A DNA stretch of 64,000 nucleotides from Vicinamibacterales bacterium (GCA_041394705.1 JAWKHS010000021.1:55506-119505); one strand, 5' to 3'; positions 17,117 to 25,036 are shown, numbered from the stretch's first letter. A program made the numbers and translations. Notes: generated by a model from the letters alone, not told the origin.

Positions 17117-17494
17117 TCACCCCTGACGCGACGCGAGGACGCGGGCCGTCATGACTCCGACGACACCGGCCATGGCGAAGGCGGTGAGGGCGGCGTACGA
17201 GGCAAGGGCGATCGAGTGATGCGGAAAATACCACCACGCGAAGGCGCCGGCGCCCACCGCGAACGTCGCGCCCGCGCCGACGGCGGCGCGCCGTCCTCGA
17301 CGGAACACCTGATCCCCGTCGCCCGCGGCCGAGCGCCACACGGCCAGGCCGACCAGGACGGTGATGGTGGCCAGCGTCGCCAGATCCGGCGCGGTGGACA
17401 GGGCGTGTGGATCGCCCCGCCGGAGATTCCCCGCCGCCGACACGACGGCGGCCACGACGCCGGCGATGCTGCCAGTGGTCCACGGCGAGGTCAT
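17117..17494 (-). CDS. Small integral membrane protein, unknown function
   Basis: This 125-residue protein has four predicted membrane segments: TGSIAGVVAAVVSAAGNL, ATLATITVLVGLAVWRS, AAVGAGATFAVGAGAFAWWY and ASYAALTAFAMAGVVGVMTA, with a basic loop RRGRRAA before the third. No domain family is recognised. The ATG at 17494 (MTSPWTTGSIAG) is chosen since upstream in-frame sequence is low-complexity Arg/Gly. It is the first gene of a possible three-gene unit reading toward 16333. Confidence 0.55.
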   Translation of the reverse strand: MTSPWTTGSIAGVVAAVVSAAGNLRRGDPHALSTAPDLATLATITVLVGLAVWRSAAGDGDQVFRRGRRAAVGAGATFAVGAGAFAWWYFPHHSIALASYAALTAFAMAGVVGVMTARVLASRQG

Positions 17495-17603
17495 GCAGGC
17501 GCTCCGTTCGCGTCGTTGGCGGCCGAGCGGGCCGCGGCCGCCCATCCACGTCCGGCGGCTCGTGGATCAGGAGCAGCGCAGCGCGCGTCGCTCCGCCTTC
17601 GCG

Positions 17604-18083
17604 TCATGCGGCAAAATGGTCCACAAGGCACTGCGTCTCCGACCGCACCATTTCGGCGAGCATGTCCGGCGGCGTGCCGGACTCCAATCGGACGTCTCTG
17701 ACGGCTTCGAAGGCCGTACGACCATCGGGCCGTGTCAGCAGCCGGAGGACAGCGTCGTACTCCAGGACGCCAAGCGCTGGCTCCAGCGCGCGATAGCGCA
17801 GCACATAGTCGCCATCGCCGTGGGTCCGCTCGTAGATTTCCTCCTTCAGCACGATGCCCGCTATCTCGAACTGGAACTGGGAGGGGACCTCGTCAGGAGT
17901 ACCACGCAGCCAGCGGAAGTTGCTGGTCATGCCGGGGAAGGCCACCTCGACGAACCGCTCCCAGTCCCGGAGCAGCCGCCAGGACACCTCCGGAGGGGAG
18001 TCGAACTCGGCGGTTGCCGTAATCCTGTAGCAATCCGGGGGCGTGCGTTCAGTCACCACGCGAACCCTGGCGTCATCACCCAT
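17604..18083 (-). CDS. SRPBCC-family (START/polyketide-cyclase fold) protein
   Basis: This 159-residue cytoplasmic protein has the helix-grip fold typical of SRPBCC proteins. Visible landmarks are the early strand RITATAEFDSPPEVSWRLLRDWERF, the loop FPGMTSNFRWLRG, long antiparallel strands (QFQFEIAGIVLKEEIYERTH, DYVLRYRALEPALGVLEYD, VLRLLTRPDGRTAFEAVRDV) and the long C-terminal helix DMLAEMVRSETQCLVDHF. Such proteins bind small hydrophobic ligands or act as cyclases; the ligand is unknown. The ATG at 18083 is preceded by GGAGAGG. An extra-long frame reaching upstream is an artefact. Confidence 0.75.
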   Translation of the reverse strand: MGDDARVRVVTERTPPDCYRITATAEFDSPPEVSWRLLRDWERFVEVAFPGMTSNFRWLRGTPDEVPSQFQFEIAGIVLKEEIYERTHGDGDYVLRYRALEPALGVLEYDAVLRLLTRPDGRTAFEAVRDVRLESGTPPDMLAEMVRSETQCLVDHFAA

Positions 18084-18274
18084 GATCCAGCCTCTCCAGG
18101 CTCGTCCTGGCCCGACGTGCGACTTCCCTGCCGCGGTTCCGCCGCGGCGCGCCCGCTGGACCTGCACACGCACGCCATGACGCTGCCTCGGCGTGATGGA
18201 CACGCGAGATCTACGCGGCCGCGTGCTCGGAGTCAACCGCCAAGTGGCACCGGGGCGCCGACCGCAGCCAGACG

Positions 18275-18835
18275 TCAGCCCCGCGCCCGCCGGTAGTGCA
18301 CGGCGAGCGCACCGCAGCGGAGGGGTTTCGCCGAGATCAGCTCGAGCCGTCGCGTACCGGGCAGTCCGCCCTCGTACAGGGTCGGGCCGTGGCCGGCGAT
18401 CCTCGGGTGGACGAGCACCTTGTATTCGTCGATCAGGTCCAGGCGATCGAGCGCCGTCGCGAGCGTGCCGCTGCCGAGGAGCACGCCGGCCGGGGTCGCC
18501 GCCTTCAGTTGCTCGACACCCGCGCGCAGGTCGCCACCGATGTGGTGGCTGTTGGTCCACGGGAACTCGCTGCGCGTGGACGACACGACGTACTTCGGCT
18601 TGGCGTCGAGTTGGACCGCCCACTCGCGCATGGCCGCCGGCACCGCCTCGGCGCCTCGGGCCACGGCCGGCCAGTAGGCCTCCATCATCTCGTAGGTCAC
18701 GCGGCCCCACAGCATCGCCCCTGCCTCATCCATGAGGCGCGTGAAGAAGGCGTGGACTTCTTCGTCCGCGATGCCTTCCCGGTGGTCGACGCACCCGTCG
18801 AGGGTGACGTTGATGCTGAAGGTGAGCAGTCCCAT
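18275..18835 (-). CDS. Dihydrofolate reductase family protein (RibD C-terminal domain-like)
   Basis: This 186-residue protein belongs to the RibD_C/DHFR-like group, which binds NADPH but is mostly of unknown substrate. Landmarks are MGLLTFSINVTLDGCVDH, MLWGRVTYEMMEAYWP for the cofactor-binding loop, KYVVSSTRSEFPWTNSH, VLLGSGTLATALDRLDLIDE for the nucleotide-binding strand, and HPRIAGHGPTLYEGG near the end. It is not a dfr cassette of the classical type and no attC follows it. It lies between the SRPBCC gene and the attC1 site of the cassette cluster. Confidence 0.85.
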   Translation of the reverse strand: MGLLTFSINVTLDGCVDHREGIADEEVHAFFTRLMDEAGAMLWGRVTYEMMEAYWPAVARGAEAVPAAMREWAVQLDAKPKYVVSSTRSEFPWTNSHHIGGDLRAGVEQLKAATPAGVLLGSGTLATALDRLDLIDEYKVLVHPRIAGHGPTLYEGGLPGTRRLELISAKPLRCGALAVHYRRARG

Positions 18836-19043
18836 GGCGGCGAGTCTACCCTGGTCGCGGGCAGGCGGGTGCTGCGCACCTGCGACGGGTACCGAGGGCA
18901 GGTCCGCGGGGCCGTGGGATGGCCCCGCGCGCTCGTGGCACGCCGTCGGCCGGGACCTTGTGTGGGAGTCACGGCTCGTGGATCAGAAGAACCGCCTCCT
19001 GGTGCGCGCGTGTGGCCTCTCCGTGTCAGTCGTCGTCCGTTCA

Positions 19044-19120
19044 GCCTAACGCCTCGGCTTCAGCCGCGGCGGCCCTCATGATGCGCCCGGGCCGCCGACG
19101 GCTGCAAGCCGTGGTTAGCC
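19044..19120 (-). repeat. attC recombination site 1 (integron cassette site)
   Basis: On the minus strand the site starts with GGCTAAC (19120-19114) and ends with GTTAGGC (19050-19044), matching the R'' and R' boxes. The 77-bp sequence folds as a hairpin with a 24-base stem: CGGCTT / CAGCCG / CGGCGGCC on one side. The opposite side has two unpaired extra bases, G and T, exactly between these blocks. Two extrahelical bases on one strand are the diagnostic asymmetry by which integron integrases choose the strand. The R'' box contains the TAA stop of the ADP-ribosylglycohydrolase gene. Confidence 0.88.
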
Positions 19121-20023
19121 AGGCCCCTGGTTGAGCAGGGCTGCGAATTGCTCAATGCGCGCCTCGACGTCGTCGAAGCCAGACGTACGCTCGAGCAACA
19201 CGCGCGGCGGTTCGTAGCCAGATGCCCCCGTGACCTGGCTCGCGATTGACGCGATCGTGTCGGTGTCTCCGCCCAGCGACGCCGCCTCCTCAGCAACACT
19301 TTGGATGCCCAAGTGCGCCGAGCGGGATGCCACGAACAGCGCCATCGGCACCGCATCGACGACATAACCGGAACTGCCGAATTGTGCGGCGGCCTCACCG
19401 GCATTGCCTCCGAACGCCGCAAGTGCGTTCAGTCGATCACGAACGCGAGTGTCTGGAAGCTGGTCTGCCACGAGGCGCGGGAGTTCCACGGGCACGCCCA
19501 TCCGGTGCGCGCAGTGCCGAACCGCTACCGCCACGGCGAGCGCCCCAGCGTAGGCCTCCTCGGAGTGGTGGGTAATGCGCGATACATCTCTCAACAACGT
19601 ACGCGCGCGGTCCTGCGCAGGGTCGATGACGAAGGCGAAGGGTGCGATACGCATTGCGGCGCCTGCACCGGCGGCAAACTCGCCACGCGCACCCGCCAGG
19701 GCCCAGTGCCCACCAGCCGCCAGGTCCCGCAGAGCCTTCAAGGTCGCCGCGCCGAGGCCGGAGAAGCGACGCGCTTCGAACCACTGCCGAAACGTGGCTG
19801 CGAGCTGCGCTGGCTCAACTTGGCCGCCTGTCTCGACGAGCGCCTCGCACGTCGCCACCGTCAAGAGGGTATCGTCCGAGAATGACGGCCGCTCAGGGAA
19901 ACACGCTCGACCTGAGCTGGGCCGATTCTCATACGGTCCGCCCCACGCATCACCGAGCGCGCCTGCAAGAAGCGCGTGACGCGCGCGATCGGCTAGGTGT
20001 CTTCGATTCACCAACTCGGCCAC
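19115..20023 (-). CDS. ADP-ribosylglycohydrolase family protein (cassette gene)
   Basis: This 302-residue enzyme is of the DraG/ARH family, which removes ADP-ribose from proteins, nucleic acids or small molecules using two Mg ions. The metal ligands are in place: FSDDTLLT near residue 57 and GGDTDTIASIASQ toward the end; the usual ALAGALGDAWGG opening is also present. The gene is a mobile cassette: attC1 follows it and its TAA is within the R'' box, while attC2 precedes it. A GTG at 20044 would start within the attC R' box; the GTG at 20023, just past the box, is preferred, although no clear ribosome site is seen. Base composition is less GC-rich than neighbours, consistent with transfer. Substrate is unknown; removing or reversing toxin-made ADP-ribosylation is one possibility. 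Confidence 0.85.
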   Translation of the reverse strand: MAELVNRRHLADRARHALLAGALGDAWGGPYENRPSSGRACFPERPSFSDDTLLTVATCEALVETGGQVEPAQLAATFRQWFEARRFSGLGAATLKALRDLAAGGHWALAGARGEFAAGAGAAMRIAPFAFVIDPAQDRARTLLRDVSRITHHSEEAYAGALAVAVAVRHCAHRMGVPVELPRLVADQLPDTRVRDRLNALAAFGGNAGEAAAQFGSSGYVVDAVPMALFVASRSAHLGIQSVAEEAASLGGDTDTIASIASQVTGASGYEPPRVLLERTSGFDDVEARIEQFAALLNQGPG

Positions 20024-20031
20024 TTGGCTCT

Positions 20032-20140
20032 GGCTAACGGCCACGGTTCACCCGCGGCCGCGCGCGTCCACGATACCACCGCGCGCGAGGGGCCGGCGCA
20101 CGCCGGCCCCGGTGCCGTCGGGTGCAACCGTTGGTTAGCC
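20032..20140 (-). repeat. attC recombination site 2 (integron cassette site)
   Basis: The minus strand begins with GGCTAAC (20140-20134) and ends with GTTAGCC (20038-20032). The arms pair as ACGGTT / CACCCG / CGGC, and the opposite arm has an unpaired G and an unpaired A at the two junctions, the same layout as in attC1. The total is 109 bp with a terminal structure rich in GC. The TAA of the upstream cassette gene is again inside the R'' box, as is common for compact cassettes. Confidence 0.88.
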
Positions 20141-20596
20141 CGCGATCTGCCTGTTGCGAAGGCGAGCGAGGGCCAGGTGATTCAGCATCGAGAGAGGCCA
20201 CAACGCTAAGGCGAGCCCACTCACCAGCAGGCCCCAGATCCAGTACAGCGGTGCGAACAAGACGCCCAAGGCTAACGTGGGCTGATACACGCCCCCGACC
20301 AGCGCCACCATCGCTCCGGTCGCCGACAGTGCAAAGGCAAACGCGGCAGTGCCTGCAAGCAGCGATGCGAGTGAGACCACGGCGAGTCGACGTCCACCTG
20401 CCAAGCTAACCCCATGAAGCGCTCGCACCACGAGTAGGCCGACTGCCGCTCCCAGCGTGCCGAAAAGCACCCACGAGCGAGAGGCCGGCCAGCGCCCGCC
20501 TGCCAGCGCGACAGGCATGAGCGCCGCGACTAGTCCCCACACCGCACCCGAGAGCATGCCGAATTGAGGCTCGGACAAGTTGAGTTCGCGTCGCAT
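20135..20596 (-). CDS. Cassette-borne integral membrane protein of unknown function
   Basis: This 153-residue protein has four predicted transmembrane segments: LSGAVWGLVAALMPVALAG, WVLFGTLGAAVGLLVVRAL, VVSLASLLAGTAAFAFALS and WIWGLLVSGLALALWPLSM. No family is recognised. The ATG at 20596 starts eight bases beyond the attC3 candidate, and the TAA lies in the R'' box of attC2, so the reading frame fills the cassette almost exactly. This fit supports it as a real gene. The soluble ends are short and Arg-containing. Confidence 0.7.
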   Translation of the reverse strand: MRRELNLSEPQFGMLSGAVWGLVAALMPVALAGGRWPASRSWVLFGTLGAAVGLLVVRALHGVSLAGGRRLAVVSLASLLAGTAAFAFALSATGAMVALVGGVYQPTLALGVLFAPLYWIWGLLVSGLALALWPLSMLNHLALARLRNRQIAG

Positions 20597-20603
20597 TCAG
20601 TCG

Positions 20604-20775
20604 GGCTAACAAGCATTCGGCCGACCCGCATAGTCGGGCTCGGCTGCCGGCATCGCAGCATAGCACCAGCAACGGCTTGGCCGCTGCAGCCAGAGGTCCT
20701 TGGCTCGCGCGGACTTGGGACGATTGGGGCTCGGCGCAGACGGGCGTTGTGCGGGTCGGCATATTCCCGTTAATT
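20604..20775 (-). repeat. Candidate attC site 3 (long, degenerate)
   Basis: On the minus strand a right-hand box GTTAGCC occupies 20610-20604. A left-hand box AATTAAC occupies 20775-20769, which fits the R'' consensus except for one position. An 11-bp perfect stem (GCCGACCCGCA at 20620-20630 with its complement at 20750-20760) lies inside, at nine and eight bases from the boxes. The loop of about 120 bases is unusually long, making the site less certain than the other two. Confidence 0.5.
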
Positions 20776-21030
20776 GGGCGACCATTGGCGGCATATCTGG
20801 CCCCCTGCTCGCACCAAGGGCATCGCCCGCGGCAGACGGGACGCCGGACGGTCAGTCGACGCTGAGCGGCGTCCTCGATGTGGCGTCTCTTGCCGCGGAA
20901 CTCTGAGCAGCGGCGCGTCGATCACACGCAACGGGCTCGGCCGCGCCGCGCGAAGGTGGAGCGGAAAGAGATGCCGCGTCGAGGGCGACGCGATCGGGGA
21001 CGCCGTCGTCAGGGCGCCGTGTGAAGACGG
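20776..21030. other. Non-coding stretch between the cassette cluster and the ABC operon
   Basis: No convincing reading frame, promoter or integrase remnant was seen in these 255 bases on either strand. If attC3 is real, this is where another cassette, an attI site or a lost integrase gene would have been. Confidence 0.4.
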
Positions 21031-22401
21031 CTACTCGCGCCGCAGGGCCACGATCGGGTCCAGCCGCGACGCGCGGCGGGCCGGGTAGTAGCCAAAGGCG
21101 ATCCCGATCACGGCGGAGATCGCGAACGCCAGCAGGATAGCCTGCGGCGAGACGGTGGTCGGCCAGCTCATGAGCGCCGTTAGGCCGCGCGCCGCGCCGA
21201 TGCCGGCGGCGATGCCCACGATGCCGCCCAGCAGGCTCAACACCACCGCTTCCACGAGGAACTGCACCATCACGTCGCGACGGCGGGCGCCCATGGCCAG
21301 GCGGAGGCCGATCTCCTTGGTCCGCTCGGTGACGGACACGAGCATGATGTTCATGATGCCGATGCCGCCCACCACGAGCGAAATGCCGGCGATGCTCGCC
21401 AGGAGCGCCGTCATCGTGCTGCCGGCGCGGCTCAGCGTGCCGGACATCTCCTCCATCGTGGCGCTGTCCAGCTTCGGCATGTTCGCCAGGGCGAACGCGG
21501 CCACCTCGGTGTAGAGGCCCTTGGTCACCTGCGCGGCGGCCAGCGTCTTCACGACGAAGTCGTCGGCCGGCCCCATGCGGTCGTTGCCCGGCATCTGGAG
21601 GCCGCCGAGCGAGGCCTTCGACGTCGCCTCCTTGATGTGGGAGGAGTGCCGCTCCCGCAGCAGGGCCGTGATCGCGTCGCCCACGGCCGTGGCCACGCCG
21701 GCTTCGGTGACGCCCACCGTGATCGTCTGCAGGTAGGTGGTGCGGCCCGTGATCTGACCCAGGGTGGTCACGGGCACGAACACGGCCTCGTCCTGGTCCG
21801 CGTCCACGGCCCGCATCATCCCCACCACCTGGAACGGCCTGTCGTGGAGGGTGACCGTCTTGCCGGTGGGATCCACGCCGGGTCCGAACAGCCGTGCCGC
21901 CGCGACGCGTCCGAACACCATCTTCGCGGCGCCAGCGTTTACATCGGCGTCGGTGAAGCCCTCCCCCTCCATCCAGGTCCACCCGTGGATGTCGGCCAGC
22001 GACGCCTCGGCCCCGTTCACGAGCAGGAACACCCTCGCCTCGGGCGTCAGCGCGACGAACGCGCGGTCGCGGAGCCCCGACGACACGTGCTCGACGTTGT
22101 CCAGTCCCCGGATCGCCTCGGCGTCGGCCCGGGTCAGCGTCGTGGCGCCGCCCAGGCCGGAGGCGATGTTCATGCTCTCGCCGCCGCGGATGAAGTTGCC
22201 GGCCGACACCTGCACGATGCTCGTGCCGGCGGACTTGATGGTGCGCTCCACGGAGGCGCGGGCGCCGTTGCCCAGCGCCACCATGGCGATCACGGCGGCC
22301 ACGCCGATGACGACGCCCAGCGTCGTCAGGCCCGATCGGAGACGGTTGCGGCCCAGGGCCTTCCAGGCAATCTGCCCGCTGACGGCAAGGAATCGAAACA
22401 C
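21031..22401 (-). CDS. MacB-like ABC transporter permease
   Basis: This 456-residue inner-membrane permease has MacB topology. An N-terminal helix (LTTLGVVIGVAAVIAMVALG) is followed by a periplasmic domain of about 220 residues (residues 45-325). Three C-terminal helices carry the FtsX-type signature SLVVGGIGIMNIMLVSVTERTKEIGLRLAMGARRRD (with positions 327-365 covering it), and the protein ends with the usual ARRASRLDPIVALRRE. MacB-type systems use ATP to move substrates or signals from the periplasm; there is no fused ATPase here, so the separate ATPase gene upstream supplies it. The start is a GTG. A second permease precedes it by 15 bases, implying a heteromeric complex. Confidence 0.85.
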   Translation of the reverse strand: MFRFLAVSGQIAWKALGRNRLRSGLTTLGVVIGVAAVIAMVALGNGARASVERTIKSAGTSIVQVSAGNFIRGGESMNIASGLGGATTLTRADAEAIRGLDNVEHVSSGLRDRAFVALTPEARVFLLVNGAEASLADIHGWTWMEGEGFTDADVNAGAAKMVFGRVAAARLFGPGVDPTGKTVTLHDRPFQVVGMMRAVDADQDEAVFVPVTTLGQITGRTTYLQTITVGVTEAGVATAVGDAITALLRERHSSHIKEATSKASLGGLQMPGNDRMGPADDFVVKTLAAAQVTKGLYTEVAAFALANMPKLDSATMEEMSGTLSRAGSTMTALLASIAGISLVVGGIGIMNIMLVSVTERTKEIGLRLAMGARRRDVMVQFLVEAVVLSLLGGIVGIAAGIGAARGLTALMSWPTTVSPQAILLAFAISAVIGIAFGYYPARRASRLDPIVALRRE

Positions 22402-22416
22402 GGGGGAGGGTCCGTT

Positions 22417-23955
22417 CTATTCGTGACGCAGGGCGTCGATGGGGTCCAGTTCCGCGGCGCGGCGCGCCGGGTACCACCCGAACAGCACGCCCACCGCCGC
22501 GGACACGCCGAACGCCACCAGCACCGCGCCTGGCGACAGCACGGTGGACCAGCGGAGCGTGCTGGCGATGGCGTAGGAGGCGATGATGCCCAGCACGACG
22601 CCGATCGCGCCGCCCGCCAGGCTGATGGCCACGGCCTCCGTCAGGAACTGCCGCGTCACGTCACGCCCGCGCGCGCCGACGGCCATGCGGAGGCCGATTT
22701 CCTTGGTGCGCTCGGTGACCGACAGAAGCGTGATGTTCATGATGCCGATGCCGCCCACCAGGAGCGACACGGCGGCGACGGCGGCCAACAGCCATCGCAT
22801 CGTGGTGCTGGCGCGCTCCAGCGTGCCGGCCAACTGCTCGAGCGTCACGCGCTCCAGCTCCTTCACGTTCCCGGCGATGGCCTGGGCCACGCTGGGCGGG
22901 AGCCCGCCGGTGGCGATGGCGCGGGTCGCCTGCGTGGAAATCGTGAAGTCGTCCGGCTTCTCTTCGGTGATGCCGTGGCGCTGGCGCAGCAGCGCGGTGA
23001 TGCGCTTGCTCACCTCGGACACGTCGCCGGTGGACGCGGACGTCACCGTGATGTCGTTCAGCTTCGACAGGTTGAGCAGCGCGTGCGTGGTCGTGTACGG
23101 CATGTAGACGGCGTCGAACTCGTCGTCGCCCGCGGCCGGGCGCACGACCCAGCTGGAGCTCGTCACGACACCGACGACCTTGAACGGCTGGTTCCACAGC
23201 GTCACGTCCTGCCCGGTCGGGTCCACGCCGAGGCCGAACAGCTTCTCGGCCACCACGGACCCCAGCACGAGCACCTGCGCCTTCTGCTCCTGCTCCTTGT
23301 CGTTGAAGAACCGGCCGCTGCGCAGCGTCCAGGTGCGCTTGATGTCCAGCATGTGCAGGTCGGTCCCGTGCATCCGGGTGAACCACCGCTTGTCGCCCAG
23401 GTGCACGCGCGCGTTGCCGTGGACGCCGCACGCCACGTACTGCACGCCGTCGAGCTCGCGGATGGCCTCGGCGTCGTCGAACGACAGCGTGGCCGCCGCC
23501 CCGAGGCCGGCCTCCAGATCGCCCAGCCGCTGCCACGCCAGCGGATGGTCGTGCTTCTCCATCGGATCGTCTTCCGGGTGGAACCGGATCGGCAGGACGT
23601 CGGTGCCGAAGAACGGGTCGCCGGCGCCAGGCAGTTCCGGCATCAGGTCGTCCACCGGAAGCCGCATCGTGTCTTCGGCATCGCCCTGGTGCGCGACGAC
23701 GCCACCCGTGTCCTCCACCTTCGGCTTCCAGTTGCCGGCGGTGACCGTGAGCTGGTTCAGCCCTGCCGCCCGCACCTGCTGCTCGATGGACTGCTGCGCG
23801 CCGGATCCCACGGCCATCATCGCCAGGACGGTCGCCACCCCGACCGTGATGCCGAGCATGGTGAGCCCCGTCTGCAGGCGATTACGCGTGAGGGCCTTGA
23901 ACCCGATGTCGATCGACGGGTGCAGGGCGCGAAGTCGCTGAATCGGTGACGCCAC
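22417..23955 (-). CDS. MacB-like ABC transporter permease (larger paralogue)
   Basis: This paralogue of the downstream permease is 512 residues long, with the same plan: an N-terminal helix at LTMLGITVGVATVLAMMAVG, a large periplasmic domain, and the terminal helix trio with LLVGGIGIMNITLLSVTERT and the final ARRAAELDPIDALRHE. Its periplasmic domain is about 60 residues longer and includes the Gly/Pro-rich insert PGAGDPFFGTDVLPIRFHPE near residue 110. The GTG start at 23955 is 303 bases after the ATPase gene; this gap contains an inverted-repeat element. Partnership in one transporter is inferred from order and direction. Confidence 0.85.
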   Translation of the reverse strand: MASPIQRLRALHPSIDIGFKALTRNRLQTGLTMLGITVGVATVLAMMAVGSGAQQSIEQQVRAAGLNQLTVTAGNWKPKVEDTGGVVAHQGDAEDTMRLPVDDLMPELPGAGDPFFGTDVLPIRFHPEDDPMEKHDHPLAWQRLGDLEAGLGAAATLSFDDAEAIRELDGVQYVACGVHGNARVHLGDKRWFTRMHGTDLHMLDIKRTWTLRSGRFFNDKEQEQKAQVLVLGSVVAEKLFGLGVDPTGQDVTLWNQPFKVVGVVTSSSWVVRPAAGDDEFDAVYMPYTTTHALLNLSKLNDITVTSASTGDVSEVSKRITALLRQRHGITEEKPDDFTISTQATRAIATGGLPPSVAQAIAGNVKELERVTLEQLAGTLERASTTMRWLLAAVAAVSLLVGGIGIMNITLLSVTERTKEIGLRMAVGARGRDVTRQFLTEAVAISLAGGAIGVVLGIIASYAIASTLRWSTVLSPGAVLVAFGVSAAVGVLFGWYPARRAAELDPIDALRHE

Positions 23956-24044
23956 GGTTGTTACTCCCTCGTGCTGAGCCAGCGGCCGAACCGGTCGATC
24001 CCATTGTCGCCGACGACGCCCCGTCGCGCGCCCTTCCGGACGCC

Positions 24045-24241
24045 CGGCCGTCGCGGCGGCTGTCCGTTCCGCGGCCGTCCGGAGCGGACCGCGCGAGCGT
24101 CAGTCGTCAAACGACGAGGAGGCGCCAGAAATCCGCGTGGGGTGTCCGGGGCCCCGCGCCTCCGCCGGCCGATCGCCCCCGCACGTCGTTTGACGGTCTG
24201 CGGAGGGCCGGACGCGGAACGGACAGCCGTCGCGACGGCCG
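24045..24241. repeat. Long imperfect inverted-repeat element inside the ABC operon
   Basis: Outer arms of 29 bases at 24045-24073 and 24213-24241 are inverted copies with one mismatch. Inner 12-base arms at 24105-24116 (CGTCAAACGACG) and 24184-24195 are perfectly inverted. The element fills most of the 303-base gap between the ATPase stop and the permease start and contains no gene. It would form a large hairpin in the operon messenger. A small non-autonomous mobile element (MITE-like) or an attenuating/processing structure are both possible; no target duplication is obvious. Confidence 0.6.
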
Positions 24242-24258
24242 ACGGCTGCCGGGCCGCC

Positions 24259-24975
24259 TCACGCTGTCGCATGCGACCCCATCGACGGCTGGTGGTGCTG
24301 GTCCTGCACGACCACCCCGTCCTTGAAGTCGATGGTCCTCGTACCCCAGGCCGCGATGTCGCGCTCGTGCGTGATGACCACGATGGTGATGCCGCGCTCG
24401 GCACGCAGGGAGGCGAACACCTCCATCACCTCGTGGCTCGTCGTCGTGTCCAGGTTGCCCGTGGGCTCGTCGGCGAGCAGCAGCGACGGCTGGTTCACCA
24501 GCGCGCGGGCGATCGCCACGCGCTGCTGCTGGCCGCCCGACAGCTGGTTCGGGTGGTGCTCCTCGCGGTCGCTGAGCCCCACGGCCGCCAGCGCCTGGCG
24601 GGCGCGGTCGCGCCGCTCGGCCGCCCTCACCGCGCCCTGGCGCGTGTAGAGCAGCGGCAGCTCCACGTTCTCGAGCGCCGAGGTCCGCGCCAGGAGGTTG
24701 AATCCCTGGAACACGAACCCGATCGTCTCGTTGCGCACGCGCGCGAGCTCGTCGTGCGGAAGCGTGGACACGTCCCGGCCGCCCAGCAGGTACTGCCCCC
24801 GCGTGGGCCGGTCGAGACATCCCAGGATGTGCATGAACGTCGACTTGCCCGATCCTGACGGTCCCACGACCGTCACGAACTCGCCCGCCGCGATGTCCAG
24901 CGTCACGCCCCTCAGGGCCCGCACCACGTGGTCGCCCACGTGGTACTCCTTCTCCAGATTGCGAACCCCGATCAT
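24259..24975 (-). CDS. ABC transporter ATPase (MacB/LolD type)
   Basis: This 238-residue ATPase powers the two permeases that follow. All motifs are intact: Walker A GPSGSGKST, the Q-loop region GFVFQGFNLLARTSALENVE, signature LSGGQQQRVAIARAL, Walker B LLLADEPTGNLD, and the switch His in IVVITHERD. Length and the FQGFNLL / EPTGNLD wording fit the LolD/MacB/FtsE branch. The ATG at 24975 is followed by IGVRNLEKEYHVGDHVVRAL. A run of heptameric NCCCGRG repeats lies 25 bases before the start. Confidence 0.93.
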   Translation of the reverse strand: MIGVRNLEKEYHVGDHVVRALRGVTLDIAAGEFVTVVGPSGSGKSTFMHILGCLDRPTRGQYLLGGRDVSTLPHDELARVRNETIGFVFQGFNLLARTSALENVELPLLYTRQGAVRAAERRDRARQALAAVGLSDREEHHPNQLSGGQQQRVAIARALVNQPSLLLADEPTGNLDTTTSHEVMEVFASLRAERGITIVVITHERDIAAWGTRTIDFKDGVVVQDQHHQPSMGSHATA

Positions 24976-24999
24976 TCAGTGTCCTTCCGGCGCGATCTG

Positions 25000-25031
25000 C
25001 CCGAGCCCGAGCCCCGGAACCCGGGCCCCGC
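25000..25031. repeat. Heptameric NCCCGRG repeat, copy 1
   Basis: About four units of NCCCGRG type are packed here between the M20-family gene and the ATPase gene. Related arrays recur upstream of panE, the mltB-like gene, a cupin gene and an SDR gene elsewhere in the window. Confidence 0.5.
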
Positions 25032-25036
25032 AAGCG

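Noticed and set aside
18275..18835. Possibility that the DHFR-like gene is a third cassette of the cluster
   Set aside because: No attC-like box or hairpin follows its stop, and it starts about 200 bases beyond the attC1 end.
17557..18986. 14-base direct repeat GGCTCGTGGATCAG at 17557-17570 and 18973-18986
   Set aside because: A few 14-base matches are expected by chance in a GC-rich window of this size, and the flanks do not align.
20268..20412. GCTAAC sequences near 20273 and 20405 as extra attC boxes
   Set aside because: Both are inside the coding frame of the membrane protein and lack partner boxes or stems with the two extra bases.
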